DNA of 64,000 nt. Origin: Symbiodinium natans (lineage: Eukaryota; Sar; Dinophyceae; Suessiales; Symbiodiniaceae). The stretch spans positions 498,001-562,000 of the forward strand of contig CAJNDS010000102.1 of the NCBI GenBank assembly GCA_905221605.1, in the 5' to 3' direction. A program made the translations under genes and the position numbers. A model generated the notes under the pieces. It was not told where the DNA came from. It did not search any database and saw only the letters and a program-made list of their open reading frames with translations. Positions 12,901-21,030 of this stretch are shown here, piece by piece. Position 1 is the stretch's first letter; each line of letters opens with the position of its first letter.

Positions 12901-14860
12901 GGGTTGAGGATTTGGAGAAGACGGTTGCTGGGGTGCTTGTGCGGAACCTGAGGTCTGTCCATGCCAAATGGTGCCGAACAGAGCACCGGAGCAAGCGAAT
13001 GGCAAGCACTCTGACAGGCGCGTGACAGTGAGCCAACACGGCGGGGATCTTAAGCAAACAGTAGCTTGGTAGCCCAGTGATACCCTAAAACCCGAAAACC
13101 ATTTAACAAAAAAACTAAAACCCTAAAGCCTATAGAAAAAAAAAACCTAAAACCCTAAAGCCATAAGAGCCCAAAACCCCAAAGCCATAAGAACCCGAAA
13201 ACCCTAAAGCCGTGAACCGGTAGACCCCTAAAACCCTGAAAGGAGCGGGGCGGGGTGCCTCAAATGCGTCCTGCACGCGGCAGATGTGGCGATGCTCCAG
13301 CTCCTGCAGCTTGGCAACCTGGGCGGCTTAGGGTGTTAGGGTTTAGGGTTTGGGGTTTAGGGTCCAGGGTCTAGGGTTTTGGGTTTGGAGTTTGGGGTTT
13401 TGGGTTCAGGGTTTAGGGTCATGGTCAAGGTTTAGGGCTTGCGCCCAAAACCTATGCCCCAGGCCCATGAACACCATCTAAACCCCCTGGGGTTCCCTCT
13501 TGAGGGGCTTGGGCTTATGGGGTGTTTGGGGGTTTAGGGTTTAGGGTTTAGGGTTTAGGGTTTAGGGTTTAGGGCTTAGGGCTTAGGGTTTAGGGTTTAG
13601 GGTGATCTAGGGCGCCCACCAGGCTTGAGGCCGCAGAACGAAGCTGCTCATGCTGAGCGAAGTATACCAGGCTGACGAGAGCCCTCAGCCCTAAACCCAG
13701 TACACGATCCTCTAAAATTAATCCCCAACCCCCAAACCCTAAACCCCCAAACCCCCCAACCGCAAGCCCCAAACCCCCAAAACCCACAAACCCCTTAAGC
13801 CCTAAACCCTAAGCCCTAAACCCTGAACCCTACCCAATATACAGCCCATTCGGAGCTCCCCTGCACGCCCTAAGCCACGCCCTCTACGCTGGGCTTCCAA
13901 CATCCTCCCGCCACTCTGTGCCCACCAGCAGCTTCCTGGTATGTAGGGTTTATAGGGTTTAGGGTGTTTAGGGTTTAGGGTTTATAATAGTGTTTAGGGT
14001 TTAGGGTTTAGAATAGGGTTTAGGGTTTAGGTCCCAAAACAGGGTGTTATAGGCTATAGTTATAGGGGCCAAGTCAGTTGAAACCCCGCGCACAAGTTCC
14101 AGCTGCGAACTCTACGTCCTTGAACCTTACAGCCCCGCAGCCCTTCGCAGCCCTTCGGAGCCCTTCTGCATGCTTCCCGCAACTATCTTGCAGCTGCCTT
14201 TGCGGCATTCAAATGTGTTTCGGGTTCCGAGCTCAAGAGTTCAAGATTTCCGACCCCAAACCTGAAACCTTAGCCGGAAACCCCAAGCCCGAATCCGTAC
14301 AGGGCAGGGTTGCTTGCTGATGCGCTTCAGCGCGCACGTCGACCCGCTGGGCGTGTGCAGTGTTCGCACCTTTGGGTTCAGGGGGAAGTCCTAGGGGCGA
14401 TTTTAATCAGGGCTGTGGCGGAGGACCACAGCGTCTGGGTCATCACTTCAACGTGCCACTGGTTGGGCCTTGAACCCCTCTGAAACAAGGCTTCGAGTCC
14501 ACACTAAGATCAACTCGCACCCAAGGCGGGAAGATATGAGAAACAAATCCCAAGGGCCTACAGCGAAACCAGGCTTCAAGCCCGAAGTGAACCAATCCGC
14601 CGAAGGGCCCAGCCCGATGTTTGTTGGCAGGGATAAGGGTTGAGGCACAGGCGAGATTCCTTATCTGCAGCTTTCTGATGTCAGCCGTGTGCAACCCACA
14701 TATGGTTTAGGGCGGCTTGGGGTCCTGTGCGACCCCGTCTACACCCAATGCCCAAAACCCTCAACGCCCTAAGACCCCCCTCAACCGCAGCCGCGGGCGC
14801 AACGCAGCCGAGCGAGCAGGTGCCCAGGTAGCTAGACAGGCCCAGCTCATGGCGAAACTC
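427..14860 (-). CDS. CDPK/CaMK-like Ser/Thr protein kinase, multi-exon, 3' end off window
   Basis: Kinase subdomains appear in order in small minus-strand exons. 14801-14860 is the Gly-rich loop (LGTCSLGCV). 14314-14369 is beta-3 with the ATP lysine (CALKRISK). 13902-13935 and 13259-13318 are helix alphaC to beta-4 (LEHRHICRVQDAFE). 12051-12071 is a 21-nt microexon (DATSVYL). 11625-11690 is the hinge (VMELCRG). 11017-11085 is alphaD-alphaE (VAVLVLQMLQ). About 2273-2330 is the catalytic loop (AVCHLHNAGYVHSDICPE, with HSD for HRD). A segment near 1358-1410 (FNVL) follows. 1231-1326 holds LKMIDFG and, in another frame, PGEQF and KVIGAS. 427-490 is APE/DxW-like. Phases agree exactly from 14860 to 11017 and into the 2330 exon. 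Donors are GC or GT; acceptors are mostly AG|G. A one-base loss near 1303 shifts the frame just after DFG, and the last exon is divergent, so the 3' part may be decayed or misassembled. PGEQF...IG suggests the CDPK/CaMK group. A copia element fills one intron. Confidence 0.82.
893..985. repeat. TA/CA-rich microsatellite
   Basis: Alternating TA with interspersed TG and CA. ORFs across it are low-complexity Tyr/Ile artefacts. It falls in an intron of the kinase gene. Confidence 0.9.
1164..1227. repeat. (CAC)n trinucleotide array
   Basis: About 20 CAC units that would encode poly-His on plus. On minus the array starts two to three bases beyond the GT donor closing the kinase exon at 1231, so it is best read as intron sequence. 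Confidence 0.9.
2354..2411. mobile_element. Left half of palindromic MITE family A, split by a copia insertion
   Basis: Contains AGCAGTCCTT and AGGGATTATA, the inner arms of MITE family A. Its other half resumes at 10668. Rejoining the halves without the retroelement and one TAATC copy restores the usual palindrome of about 100 bp. The outer end is diverged. Confidence 0.75.
2412..2555 (-). repeat. 3' LTR of the copia element
   Basis: 144-bp direct copy of 10519-10662. The purine tract before it on minus is weak (GAAGAAAG...TTGGG), so the polypurine tract is not clear. Confidence 0.95.
2628..3965 (-). CDS. Copia RT C-terminal half plus RNase H
   Basis: Contains the RT catalytic box as HVDDLL (YVDD position), LGSLGWVTRVCRPDI typical of copia RT, then RNase H with its acidic residues in TDASYG, QAETLS and TDCRSL. 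The open frame continues upstream of the first Met to about 4005, where it should join the RT N-terminal segment. It is one base out of frame there, next to a GAGAG run, so RT is interrupted at the usual QGE region. It ends in a Lys/Gln-rich tail before the 3' LTR. Confidence 0.93.
   Translation of the reverse strand: MEDGSLLLAEKPVYGTRDAPRGFWKRLHSVILSKGLRKIPGENSAYVLNDSNNNIIGMLICHVDDLLWAGGERMDEVMNQIQLAFEFGSLELDNSFVYCGRNIEQSTEGIKVTCPNTAAKVRPIVLTRERRRERDAAATDNEKGQLRSVLGSLGWVTRVCRPDIGYQVNHLQSIQKNVVVSDLIACNNLLNYVKETPQHGLFYRYNAVDFNEAAILSITDASYGADYDVDEHYGVPLGNRSQSGRILALGNNDFASTGTGDIYMIEWHSNVLKRVCRSTLQAETLSLVQGYEEAEHVRVLMHGLYHEKTGSTNDFMIGAMDGRRLEMFTDCRSLESHLKQPGLSTVADKRLAIDLSAMRQLVWRDSGELVGDPVYQDAPPQASTTRVSWIETKTMVADSLTKHMKCEQLLALMHEGKVTFDMNKEHSKKASMKQDKQDRQASMSG
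3992..4850 (-). CDS. Copia RT N-terminal segment with polar integrase-RT linker
   Basis: Ends with WVLTNKAQ, YKARIVVRGD, TDSPTAS and DITASFLQGE, the standard N-terminal RT blocks of Ty1/copia. Upstream is an acidic Pro-rich linker open in this frame back to about 4830, so the apparent start at 4684 (a GTG) is not a real start. It is separated from the integrase frame by a shift near 4820 and from the rest of RT by a stop at 3992. Confidence 0.88.
4681..8340 (-). CDS. Copia protease and integrase frame
   Basis: Retropepsin motif ILDTGCSQSCHG lies near residue 153 of the open frame. The second half has the integrase HHCC zinc finger (LHGMTGH...CPVCDSLKRP) and the core (DVFVIRD, VVLDRGTHN, GERQGG) supplying D, D and E. 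A tandem of DDALHxP units near 7300-7410 separates protease from integrase. The first 90 or so residues (8060-8340) are out of frame with the better coding reading there, so the true segment starts near 8050. Its last 45 residues (4681-4820) are likewise probably out of frame. Confidence 0.92.
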   Translation of the reverse strand: MLRLLGSEDLKKGNRFRVAALCELFDMSLHYMHAGATEVRPLQRRARWWHRLLPRLRPRRNMIAGDVLPLKAPRSSPAVSTRARLESALIRMPGIAAGCLNKITPESPPDMNALRAYFEERLDADPGLFPQAYVVLSQEPTGGEGDLIAILDTGCSQSCHGELWLQRYAQATGQCLPALETDVGPSFHGIGGAVQTAGVRTIPLVLEMINGQYAQGTLRSAELRGSHAPLLLSLAAQRHLGLVLDVCAETAHSQTLGCDLQLVMKDGLFGLRLLPAHLGLLAENPALEETSVENITKNETEFLATDVKMDERPRDDALQHPTDDALHRPRDDALHHPTNDALHPPTMSCDEREPDEDESAAVGYMAYDHMKGRTMTRSQGNSWKKHVHDMHNSDQCLWSQISTQRRRRSLLPRGCRTFLLEIFAGAALLSDICAREYGHPISAPVDLNVGIDLLTPEGRAHVDSVIERDDPYAISIAPLCSPWCAYSKLNISKGGRTCKRIQDERKRWRPVLSWIAKMVKQRLSRGRQILVENPWGSAMWDEWDFQDLIVNDHHDALTGELLEATKCDQCMQGLRSTTSGLPHMKPTCFLSASTTLKHTLDVRCDGQHEHEQLTSGKACKEAQQWPRKLCHTILDGWCKDLDNTLCRSAFPAEAAREDADQAEFVIDDDEDGMHRTLDHIYGPEDEAAITAGPLGRSEAAEVAAREGEAIHEETESLESESMRERRKKWRELPYAMRVALRRLHGMTGHASPASMQRLLRTAGADAAAIRAMQYFQCPVCDSLKRPMQRPATKVPGPYVFNVEVSVDVFVIRDVEGNKFLILSIVDLGTLFHVGVVVGTGAGSPSSSNCAKAFDTAWMSWAGAPDRVVLDRGTHNRGVFQEMLRSRGVELRYTGLEAGHHLGRGERQGGLMKSMLKHIIHERQLRGRQSIEFVVSETAEVKNSRLHVGGFAPAQWLLGRLPKDLDSLTTLGAEHRLGTHQEILDGTSSFAHRMEIRMAAKQAFTFHDSAQRLRASMLRKATPTRGPFVTGDLVCFHRKQGARVGQRWFGPARVVGQEGRSKLWVIHGGIPMTVAVEACRHASGPEILAKRELELRPSRKRRREVIEDDDETYEYPFGDDLAGVPGRHEDGEGLGEDEQMRYFDTTDIADGGLSSSPYSPSPAGEAAAGLFLLRYHQLTKDLALRTCHRSLRTYLRPMRERGRLRPQLVRPSSLNKNKFL
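8012..8330 (-). CDS. Gag-protease spacer with a GKYKGK...YRRWVL motif
   Basis: Between the end of gag and the protease frame a third frame is the coding-like one. It holds a Cys/His stretch (RALRHVIALHAC), then CGKYKGKTRECAY and YRRWVLEQ. GKY-x-GK ... Y-x-W-V-L is a small conserved module seen in diverse proteins; I do not assign a function. It is bounded by frame changes on both sides (near 8325 and 8030). Confidence 0.55.
8325..10487 (-). CDS. Copia Gag polyprotein
   Basis: 720 codons starting 32 nt inside the 5' LTR, past the primer-binding site. The N-terminal half is a helical capsid-like domain of the copia gag type. Then follow a Tyr/Asp/Glu-rich acidic stretch, a zinc knuckle CRRCGATGHWSSDSVC (CX2CX4HX6C) near residue 390, and a Ser/Thr/Gln-rich tail with two more Cys/His clusters (RCKRCGLV and CLDCGHQE). 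The extra clusters are more than a simple copia Gag needs. Function: RNA packaging in the element's particle (family knowledge). Confidence 0.92.
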   Translation of the reverse strand: MGPLGPSVPSTEAMAASVLEMLKASNFASVEDGDNVTEGKFGIPRYNGDPTRYQEYVFRVRARIRKEKKIDEKEVAKLGPLGLRLLEGLTGTAFRAAQMLDIEKLESAEGPEILLQELATTLQPKREQQARELYEAGAMVGGMMSRQHGEGMAQFVMRRRAWYRALLDSSSDMKLPEVVLAEQLLQNARITDDQRLMVRTALQGKLTFDSVAQELVNQHPRLHERERFPYKGKKGFGKHHGRPKGYFHASHAYWTEQNDQDYFYDDEYAMGYLAEEYAEDGYVEENYMADYEEPDELDFQADALAYMAEQGLSLEDYDSAEYAAEMIQIDAEGYFAGKGGKAKGLPRLRDHRFELSGHLRLEEKRQRLQELKNRTTCRRCGATGHWSSDSVCPKNRGKSKSKGKFTGSAPTAPSSSSTSTTTTTPKGSGRNKGSGKRPVYFAIAEDVQPEPAAMLALRREPGRDNQPVGQLPLQHHGHGGQAASQGWLLGPPPVPHRHHAEQGHGHGEATSQPSTSQWSIVQAEQRPLWLDGSPVGGDGDADVEMDRLLREHEREHGRQARDESSRVQEPPMPQTSPSTSAAPQPSVAPTTARPSCAHTETTSVGSNQYQRVVRCKRCGLVLSRTKKDVGQGETTSSTTAAATQPRCSHHNISWRGSNGSRWKSTCLDCGHQESGDRETPAGHGTEPHRDSQTVVEEESYYLDRETALQILQDFPQCCVC
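10500..10517 (-). other. Primer-binding site of the copia element
   Basis: One base inside the 5' LTR, minus reads TGGTAGCGGAGCAGC. TGG pairs with tRNA CCA and TGGTAGCxGAG resembles the complement of a eukaryotic initiator tRNA-Met 3' end, the usual copia primer. Assignment to that tRNA is inference. Confidence 0.7.
10519..10662 (-). repeat. 5' LTR of the copia element
   Basis: TG...CA ended and identical by eye to 2412-2555. No TATA-like box is obvious. On minus it contains TGGCTCAAG, matching the 3' end of the dinoflagellate spliced leader, probably by chance. Confidence 0.95.
10668..10705. mobile_element. Right half of MITE family A
   Basis: Reads AAGGACTGTTAGTATAAGG then GGGAACATCCCA, the standard right arm of family A. 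It is immediately preceded by the TAATC duplication of the copia element. Confidence 0.85.
10706..11016. other. Kinase intron: unique plus telomere-like sequence
   Basis: About 130 bp of unique sequence followed by CCCTAAA and CCCTGAA heptamers. No exon recognised. It lies between the kinase exon at 11017-11085 and the MITE/copia insertion. Confidence 0.6.
12799..12905. repeat. TTTAGGG array
   Basis: About nine near-perfect heptamers then degenerate variants. It lies in the intron between kinase exons 13259-13318 and 12051-12071. Confidence 0.9.
13600..13700 (-). other. Exon-like island, unassigned
   Basis: An open minus reading holds SLVYFAQHEQLRSAASSLVG, which looks like real protein and resembles a CDPK junction helix. 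It sits between two kinase exons that already join in phase without it, so it is not needed by the kinase. Alternative exon, remnant or coincidence. Confidence 0.3.
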
Positions 14861-16718
14861 CTGGGAGTTTGGGGAGTTGGGGCCTTCGGGATTTTGAATC
14901 TCAGCCAGGGCGTTTGATGCCGTCTTTCGGAACCCGAAAGACGCTCGAACACAACCCTAACCCGAAGTCCGCCCGGGCAAGTTTTCAAGCCCCAGGCCCG
15001 AGAAGCCATAAGCTTCGGACAAGAATGTCACCGAAGTAAGAGTAGTTTTGAGGTTAGGAAGAAAAGGCTCCCCAAAGCCCTTCACCCTGAACCGACTCAT
15101 TCATCTCACCTATCGTGTGTGTGTGTGTGCACTGCAAAGGTTCAGGTACCGACCCCCAACTATCCTCCCAAGCTTTGCCCCAGAAGCCCCTAAAGACCAA
15201 AAACTCCCAACCCTCTGCAGACTCCAATTCCTTGCCCCCCAAAAAAACCCCCAAACCCTGAACCACCCAAACCTGAAAACCCGCCCCCCCAAACAACCCC
15301 CCCCCCCCCCCAAGAAAAGGATACATCACAATAGCCTTTTTCATATACCTTCAACCCTAAACCCCAAACCCCAAACCCTAAACCCTAAACCCCAAACCCT
15401 AAACCCTAACCCCAAACCCGCTGTCCTCGGGCAAGGCTTTGCTGCCGCTGGATCGGTTCCGAAGGCGCCCCCGCCGCCTCAGCCGTGGCAACACGTCTTG
15501 GATGAGTCTTTGGGGGTTCGGGGTTTCGGGTTTAGGGTTAGATGACGGCTCAGGGTTTAGAGTTTAGGGTTTAGGGTTTAGGTTTTAGGGTTTAGGGTTT
15601 AGGGTTTAGGGTTTAGGGTTTAGGGTTTAGGGTTAGAACCCTAAACCCTGAAACCCCAAACCAATGAGAGCTTCAAGTGGCAGCGCCCAAGACCCAAAAC
15701 CCAGAAGCACCTTGCCGAAGGCAAAACACACCGAACCCTTAAGCCCCCAGTTTAGGGTTTAGGGTTTAGGGTTTAGGGTTTCGGGTTTAGGGTTTCGGGT
15801 TTAGGGTTCTCAATGTGTGGAAATAAGGGGGGGGGGGGGTCCTGTAGATAAGGTGCCGTACCATATAGGGGACCGAAAAGGGACCCTCACTTGGAGAACT
15901 ACCCATGTTCCGAAGGCTTAAGAGCGACCCGATGGGCTCTTAAAACAAAAGACTCTTAAAACGGCACAATCCGGAATTCAGCAGACGCGAGAAGCTTCCA
16001 TACAGGCTTTGAAACCCCCCCCCCTCCCCATCCCGGTTCATCACCGGTTCATCGCAACGGGTTTTATAGGGTTTAGGAACCTCTCTTGGGCCACGTCCTT
16101 CCCACCATTGAAACCCCGTGAACCCTGAAGCCCTTAAGCCAAAGCTGCTTAAGAAGCCCAAACTGCTGAACACAAAGACCCCTCGTAACGCCCCTTTACG
16201 AACCCTGAGACTTCAGCTCCTAAACACCACAACGCCCCTGAACACCCCCAAAAATAACAGCCCAGCCCCAAACCCAAAACACTAAAATCCCCAAACCCTA
16301 GACTTTTAAACCCCCAACCTCCAAAACCCGCAGCCCGCCCTCAGTCCCAACAGTGGAAGCGTGATGCCCTGGGTGCAAGGCATCTCGTCTCCGTTGCTGA
16401 CAATCACCCTCGGCTTTGGGCTGAATGAGCACGCTTAGGTCTTAGGGATTTCTGTAGTGCTAAACCCTACACCCTAAACCCTAGTTGTGCCTAAACCCTA
16501 AACCCTAACCTAAACCCAAACCGATGTTAGGTTCGGATCTTAACGGGTAATTCTCTTATCGCTCAGTGTTAACAACACGCACACATAATTGAGGTGCCCC
16601 CCACAAACTTGAGCACTTGGGTTGTGGGGCTCCACAGGCGGCCTGCGCGGGTGTAGCAATCCGAGCCAGCGCTCAGCCGCCCGGGCCCGAAAGCCCCAAA
16701 AAACCCTAAACCCTAAAC

Positions 16719-16831
16719 CCTGAACCCTGAACCCTGAACCCTAAACCCTAAACCCTAAACCCTAAACCCTAAACCCTAAACCCTAAACCCTAAACCCTAA
16801 ACCCTAAACCCTAAACCCTAAACCCTAAACC
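16719..16831. repeat. CCCTAAA array
   Basis: About 13 near-perfect heptamers, preceded by CCCTGAA variants. Confidence 0.95.
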
Positions 16832-18793
16832 AAACCTTAAACCCCAAACCCCAAAAGCCCTCATGACTTGCTTTCTTCTCACGGGGTGATCTCCTAGCGA
16901 CTCCGCACTGTCGGTATCCAATGGACCCTCTCTCAACCCTGTACGTTGTCTAACGGTCCTTGGGAAACGCCTCCCCTCGAAAAAAGCGGAGTCCCTTAGG
17001 GTGTATGGTTTAGGGTTTATAGGGTTTAGGTTTTCGGGTTTTCTGCCTTTTTCGATTGAAAGGTCTTTGTGAACAACTACCACTTGGGCCCTCTGAGCCC
17101 TCGACCCCTAAGCAACAACCGTCCCAAAGCCCGACACACCCTAGAGCTCTATACGGCCCTGCCAGGCATTCCTCTTCGTGTAGAAGAAAAGGAGCTGTTG
17201 TTCACTCCTTTAAGGTCTAGAAAGCATGTAGCAACTCCAGCAGACAACAAAGACGAAAAGCGCTTCCAAACTCCAAACTTTCCTAAGCCCCATAAGCCCC
17301 CATAAACCCTGCAAGTCCCTATAAGCCCGGTAAACCCTAAACCCTAAACCCTAAACCCTAACCCTAAACCCTAACCCCTTAAACCCTAAACCCTAAACCC
17401 TAAACCTTGTAAAGCCTGTAAGGTTCACAGGCCCCCGGGCTCATCCGACGGGATGCACTCGTGGAACAGAGGCGCGTCCTAAAGCGGCTTAGGGTTGAGG
17501 GGTGAGGGGTTTGGGGTTTGGGGTTTGGGGTTTGGGGTTTGGGGTTTGGGGTTTGGGGTTTAGGGTTTAGGGTTTAGGGTTTAGGGTTTAGGGTTTAGGG
17601 TTTAGGTTTAGGGTTTAGGTTCGGGTTTAGGGTTTCGGGGTTTCGGGTTTTGGTGGGGGGGGGGGGGGGGGGGTAGTTTAGGGAGTATGGCTGTGGCAGT
17701 GTACGGATGCCGTGTAGATTTGGGGCTTGGGGCTTTGGAGTTCTCGGGCACTTTAGGGCTTCCCGCTTCGGGCTTTGCTCTCTCCAAGAACCATGGTTTC
17801 GGGCTTTGGGGCTCTATCTGTGTCAGATGAAGGGGCTTCGGGAGGAGTAAAGGGCTCATGGGGTTGTGGGTTGAGGGTTTGGGGATTTTCCCTCCGTGTG
17901 CAGGATTTGGGGCGTTTATGCTGCAGTCTATGGGGCCGGGCTTCGCATGCAGGATTTCGACTAGGGTATTGCAGGCCGATTCTCTTGAGAAATGCTACTG
18001 CTCTTCTTGGGATCCAAAATGGCAGAAATCCGAAGCCTAGGTTCCAAGCCGCGGCGCAGTAATTCGGTGCTTGGGGGATTCCAAACAACAACCCCTACAG
18101 TAGGATCTACAAACCCTACAAACCTAAACCCTCAACCCTCAACCCTACAACCCTACAACCCTGCAACCCTAAAGCACCCCTACTCTCCGAACATGCAAAC
18201 GGGCCAGGGCGACGCAGCCAGTGCCCCTACCCACATCTGGGCTGACGCAACCTGATTGTGGGCTGGCCGGGCTGGGCCCTGAAACCCTCTGACAAAAATG
18301 TTCCCTGATAAGATCCTCCTAAGGTAAGGGTGTAGGGTTTGGGGTTTAGGGTTTAGGGTTTAGGGTTTAAGGGTTTAAGGGTTTAAGGGTTTAAGGGTTT
18401 AGGGTTCTGACACAATGTTCCCAGATAAGACCCTCCCAAGCCCAGAAGGGGAAGCATAATATGAAGTATCCCCAAGACCTACCAAGATGACCTTTAGAAC
18501 GCTTCAGCCGTCTCCGATATTGGGGCTTAGGGTGTCAGGCCCTAAACCCAAGCCTTAGGGTTTAGGGTCTAGGGGTTGGGGCTGTTGGGGCGCCGCAGTG
18601 TTGTCAGGGCTAACTAACTAAGGGTCTTGGGCCTTCGGAACCCCAAACCCTAAAACCCTAAACCCTCAACCCTCAACACCGAACTGTAGCCCTACACCCT
18701 AGCCCCAAACCCTAAACCGATTGGGAGTCAACGCCTCTTGGGGCCAGGGTTCTGGGTTTCTGTGCTTTATGGCTCCAGTGGTCGGGAGGTTTT

Positions 18794-18837
18794 AAAATCC
18801 CTATTAAGGACTGTTCGTATAAAAGGGGAATATCCCA
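18794..18837. mobile_element. MITE family A fragment (right arm)
   Basis: ATCCCTATTAAGGACTGTTC and GGGGAATATCCCA match the right arm of family A. The left arm is missing. Confidence 0.75.
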
Positions 18838-19799
18838 AACTATTTCCTCCCCCCCAGAAAAAAAGATAATAAGTAAACGTATTCCTCCTTATAACAGCAA
18901 TCTAGGGATTATTGTGCTTTAGTTTTTCTTTTTTTTTTTTTGGGGGGGGGGGGGGGGGGGGCGGTCTTGAGCAATTCGTAGTTTAGGGTTGAATGCGGTT
19001 TGGGGGGTTCAGGGTCGAGGTTTGAGGGTTCGGGGTTGGGGTTCCAGGGTTCGGGGTTGAGGGTTTCAGGGTCTGGGGTTCAGGGTTGAGGCCTTGGGCT
19101 TCAGGGTCAAGGATTCAGGGTTTAGGGCTTTGCCCGAGTTACTTGGGGTGGGGTCGCGAACTCACCCCACAACCGCTGCCCTTGCGAGTTGAGGGGTCTA
19201 CAAGAGTTGCAGGTGTAGGCCTTGGGGCTGCTTAGGTTTAGGGTTTAGGGGACCGCCTGACTCACGTTGGACTAGCGAAGCCCCTCACCCATATGAACGG
19301 GACCCAGGTCAATGTTTGACACAGTCACATCCCACCCTTCTACTATTTGCTTAAGAACTGAAAGACAATCATCCCTATATTACCCTTATAAGGAAGCTGC
19401 ATGTTTTCGGGGGGGCGGTGGGGGGTTGTTACGCATATAGCTGCCTTCACCAACCAGGAATAACCATGATGCACACCCTAAACCCTAAACCCTAAACCCT
19501 ATACATTAGGAGGGCCCAAACTTCTGATCCGCTACAGACAAGGGTAAAGGCACCACATTCAGGGGCACACTTGGAGGTTCATGGGTACTTCGAACCCCAA
19601 TCATCAGTCCACTTATGACCTACTTTGGAGGAGTGAGGGGTGCCTATAGGTAGGGTTTAGGGTTTAGGGTTTGGGGTTTAGGGTTGAGGGTTTAGGGTTT
19701 AGGGTTGAGGGTTTAGGGCTTAGGGTTTAGGGTACAGTTATGAGTGGGGCTGGAAGTACCCTGAACCTCCAAGCATGGTTCTCCCACCTTAGAAGCACT

Positions 19800-20011
19800 A
19801 ATTGCTTAAGAACCCCGCAAAAAAAAGTTTAACACATAAAATTCTCCTACTTATAAGGGCACTATAGAGATTTTCATCTGTTGTCTTGGCTGCAGCTATA
19901 AATTAAACTTTTAGCTGCCTTAATAAGAAACCCAATAAACCCAAAAAAGGTAAGGATCTAAAGTTACAGTAAAGTACCACAAAGTTGTTTTTTTGGGGTT
20001 CTTAAGCATAT
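19800..20011. mobile_element. Palindromic MITE-like element, family C
   Basis: ATTGCTTAAGAACCCC at the left and GGGGTTCTTAAGCATA at the right form long terminal inverted repeats around an AT-rich core. The same ends occur at 45202-45299 and, degraded, near 19346. Confidence 0.7.
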
Positions 20012-21030
20012 TAGATAGCAGAGACCTTAACCCTAAGCCCTAAGCCCTAAACCCTGAACCCTAAACCCTAAAAAAGAAGCCGAGGTCGGATGCCGGTCTG
20101 AGAGCCCCCGCTGCAGACGCACGCCTGGCCCATGACGGGCCTTGGCCTGGCGTTGAGGGTTGTTTTTTTGGCTAGGGTGACCCCTGAACCCTCTAAACCC
20201 TACAAACCCTGAACTCTAAACCCTAAACCCTGAACTCTAAACCCTAAACCCTAAACCCTAAACCCTAAACCCTAAATAGGGAGTCGGGGTCCAAGGTGTG
20301 GGTTCCTTTGCAACTCTGAGCCCTGCAGCGCACGTCGGGGTGCCCAAGCTTTGGGATGCATGCGCTGCCCTAAACCCTAAACCCTAAACCCTAAACCCTA
20401 AACCCTAAACCCTAAACCCTAAACCCTAAACCCTAAACCCTAAGCCGTACGAATGCATCGGACTCTTCAGACCTTTTGCATGCTCCCCGGCCTTGTGCGA
20501 CCGGTGAGAAGGCAGGCTCGGGCACCCTACTCGAGAATACGCACCCTAGGACCCCTCTTTGAACAAGGATTGGTGGCTATGGCTGGGTGTGAGGACCGTG
20601 ATGTTGGAGCATGCCTGGGTCTGTAGAGGGGGGGCAGCTGGCGTTAAGTGGCCACGGGCCAACAATCCCCGAGTCGTCGATCAAGATGCTGCAATGTTGC
20701 TGTGGAGTTGGAGTTGGGAAAGAGTGAAGGTGGGTCGCGCAAGTGCGAGGATATGAACGAAACGGCCATGTGACTCATTCCACATCAGTCCTGCCCTGAG
20801 CCGAAACCTGTGGCACAGTTTGGCAAGTCACATGCACAAGGCTTCGGCGCAAATTCTGCCACTACTAAACCCTGACTTCCGGGACCGGGGGGAAAGGTTC
20901 GAAAAGCGCTGCAGCAAGGATAAGTGGGCACTGTCGACAGCTCGATGCTTCCCTCCATATCTTGTACTGACGCTTCGCTGCCTAAACCCTAAACCCTCAA
21001 CCCCCAACCCTCAACCCTCAACCCTAAACC

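Larger units (their letters stand above)
14861..21030 (-). other. Telomere-like repeats with exon-like islands, no gene assigned
   Basis: Mostly CCCTAAA/TTTAGGG variants with unique islands of 60-430 bp. Several minus readings look protein-like: about 16340-16430 (PRVIVSNGDEMPC), 17430-17480 (APLFHECIPSDEP) and 15420-15510. They may be N-terminal exons of the kinase or 3' exons of the upstream EF-hand gene. The largest unique piece, 20545-20990, has short ORFs on plus but no family I recognise. MITE-like fragments occur near 18794 and 19346-20011. G-rich and C-rich tracts alternate. Confidence 0.4.
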
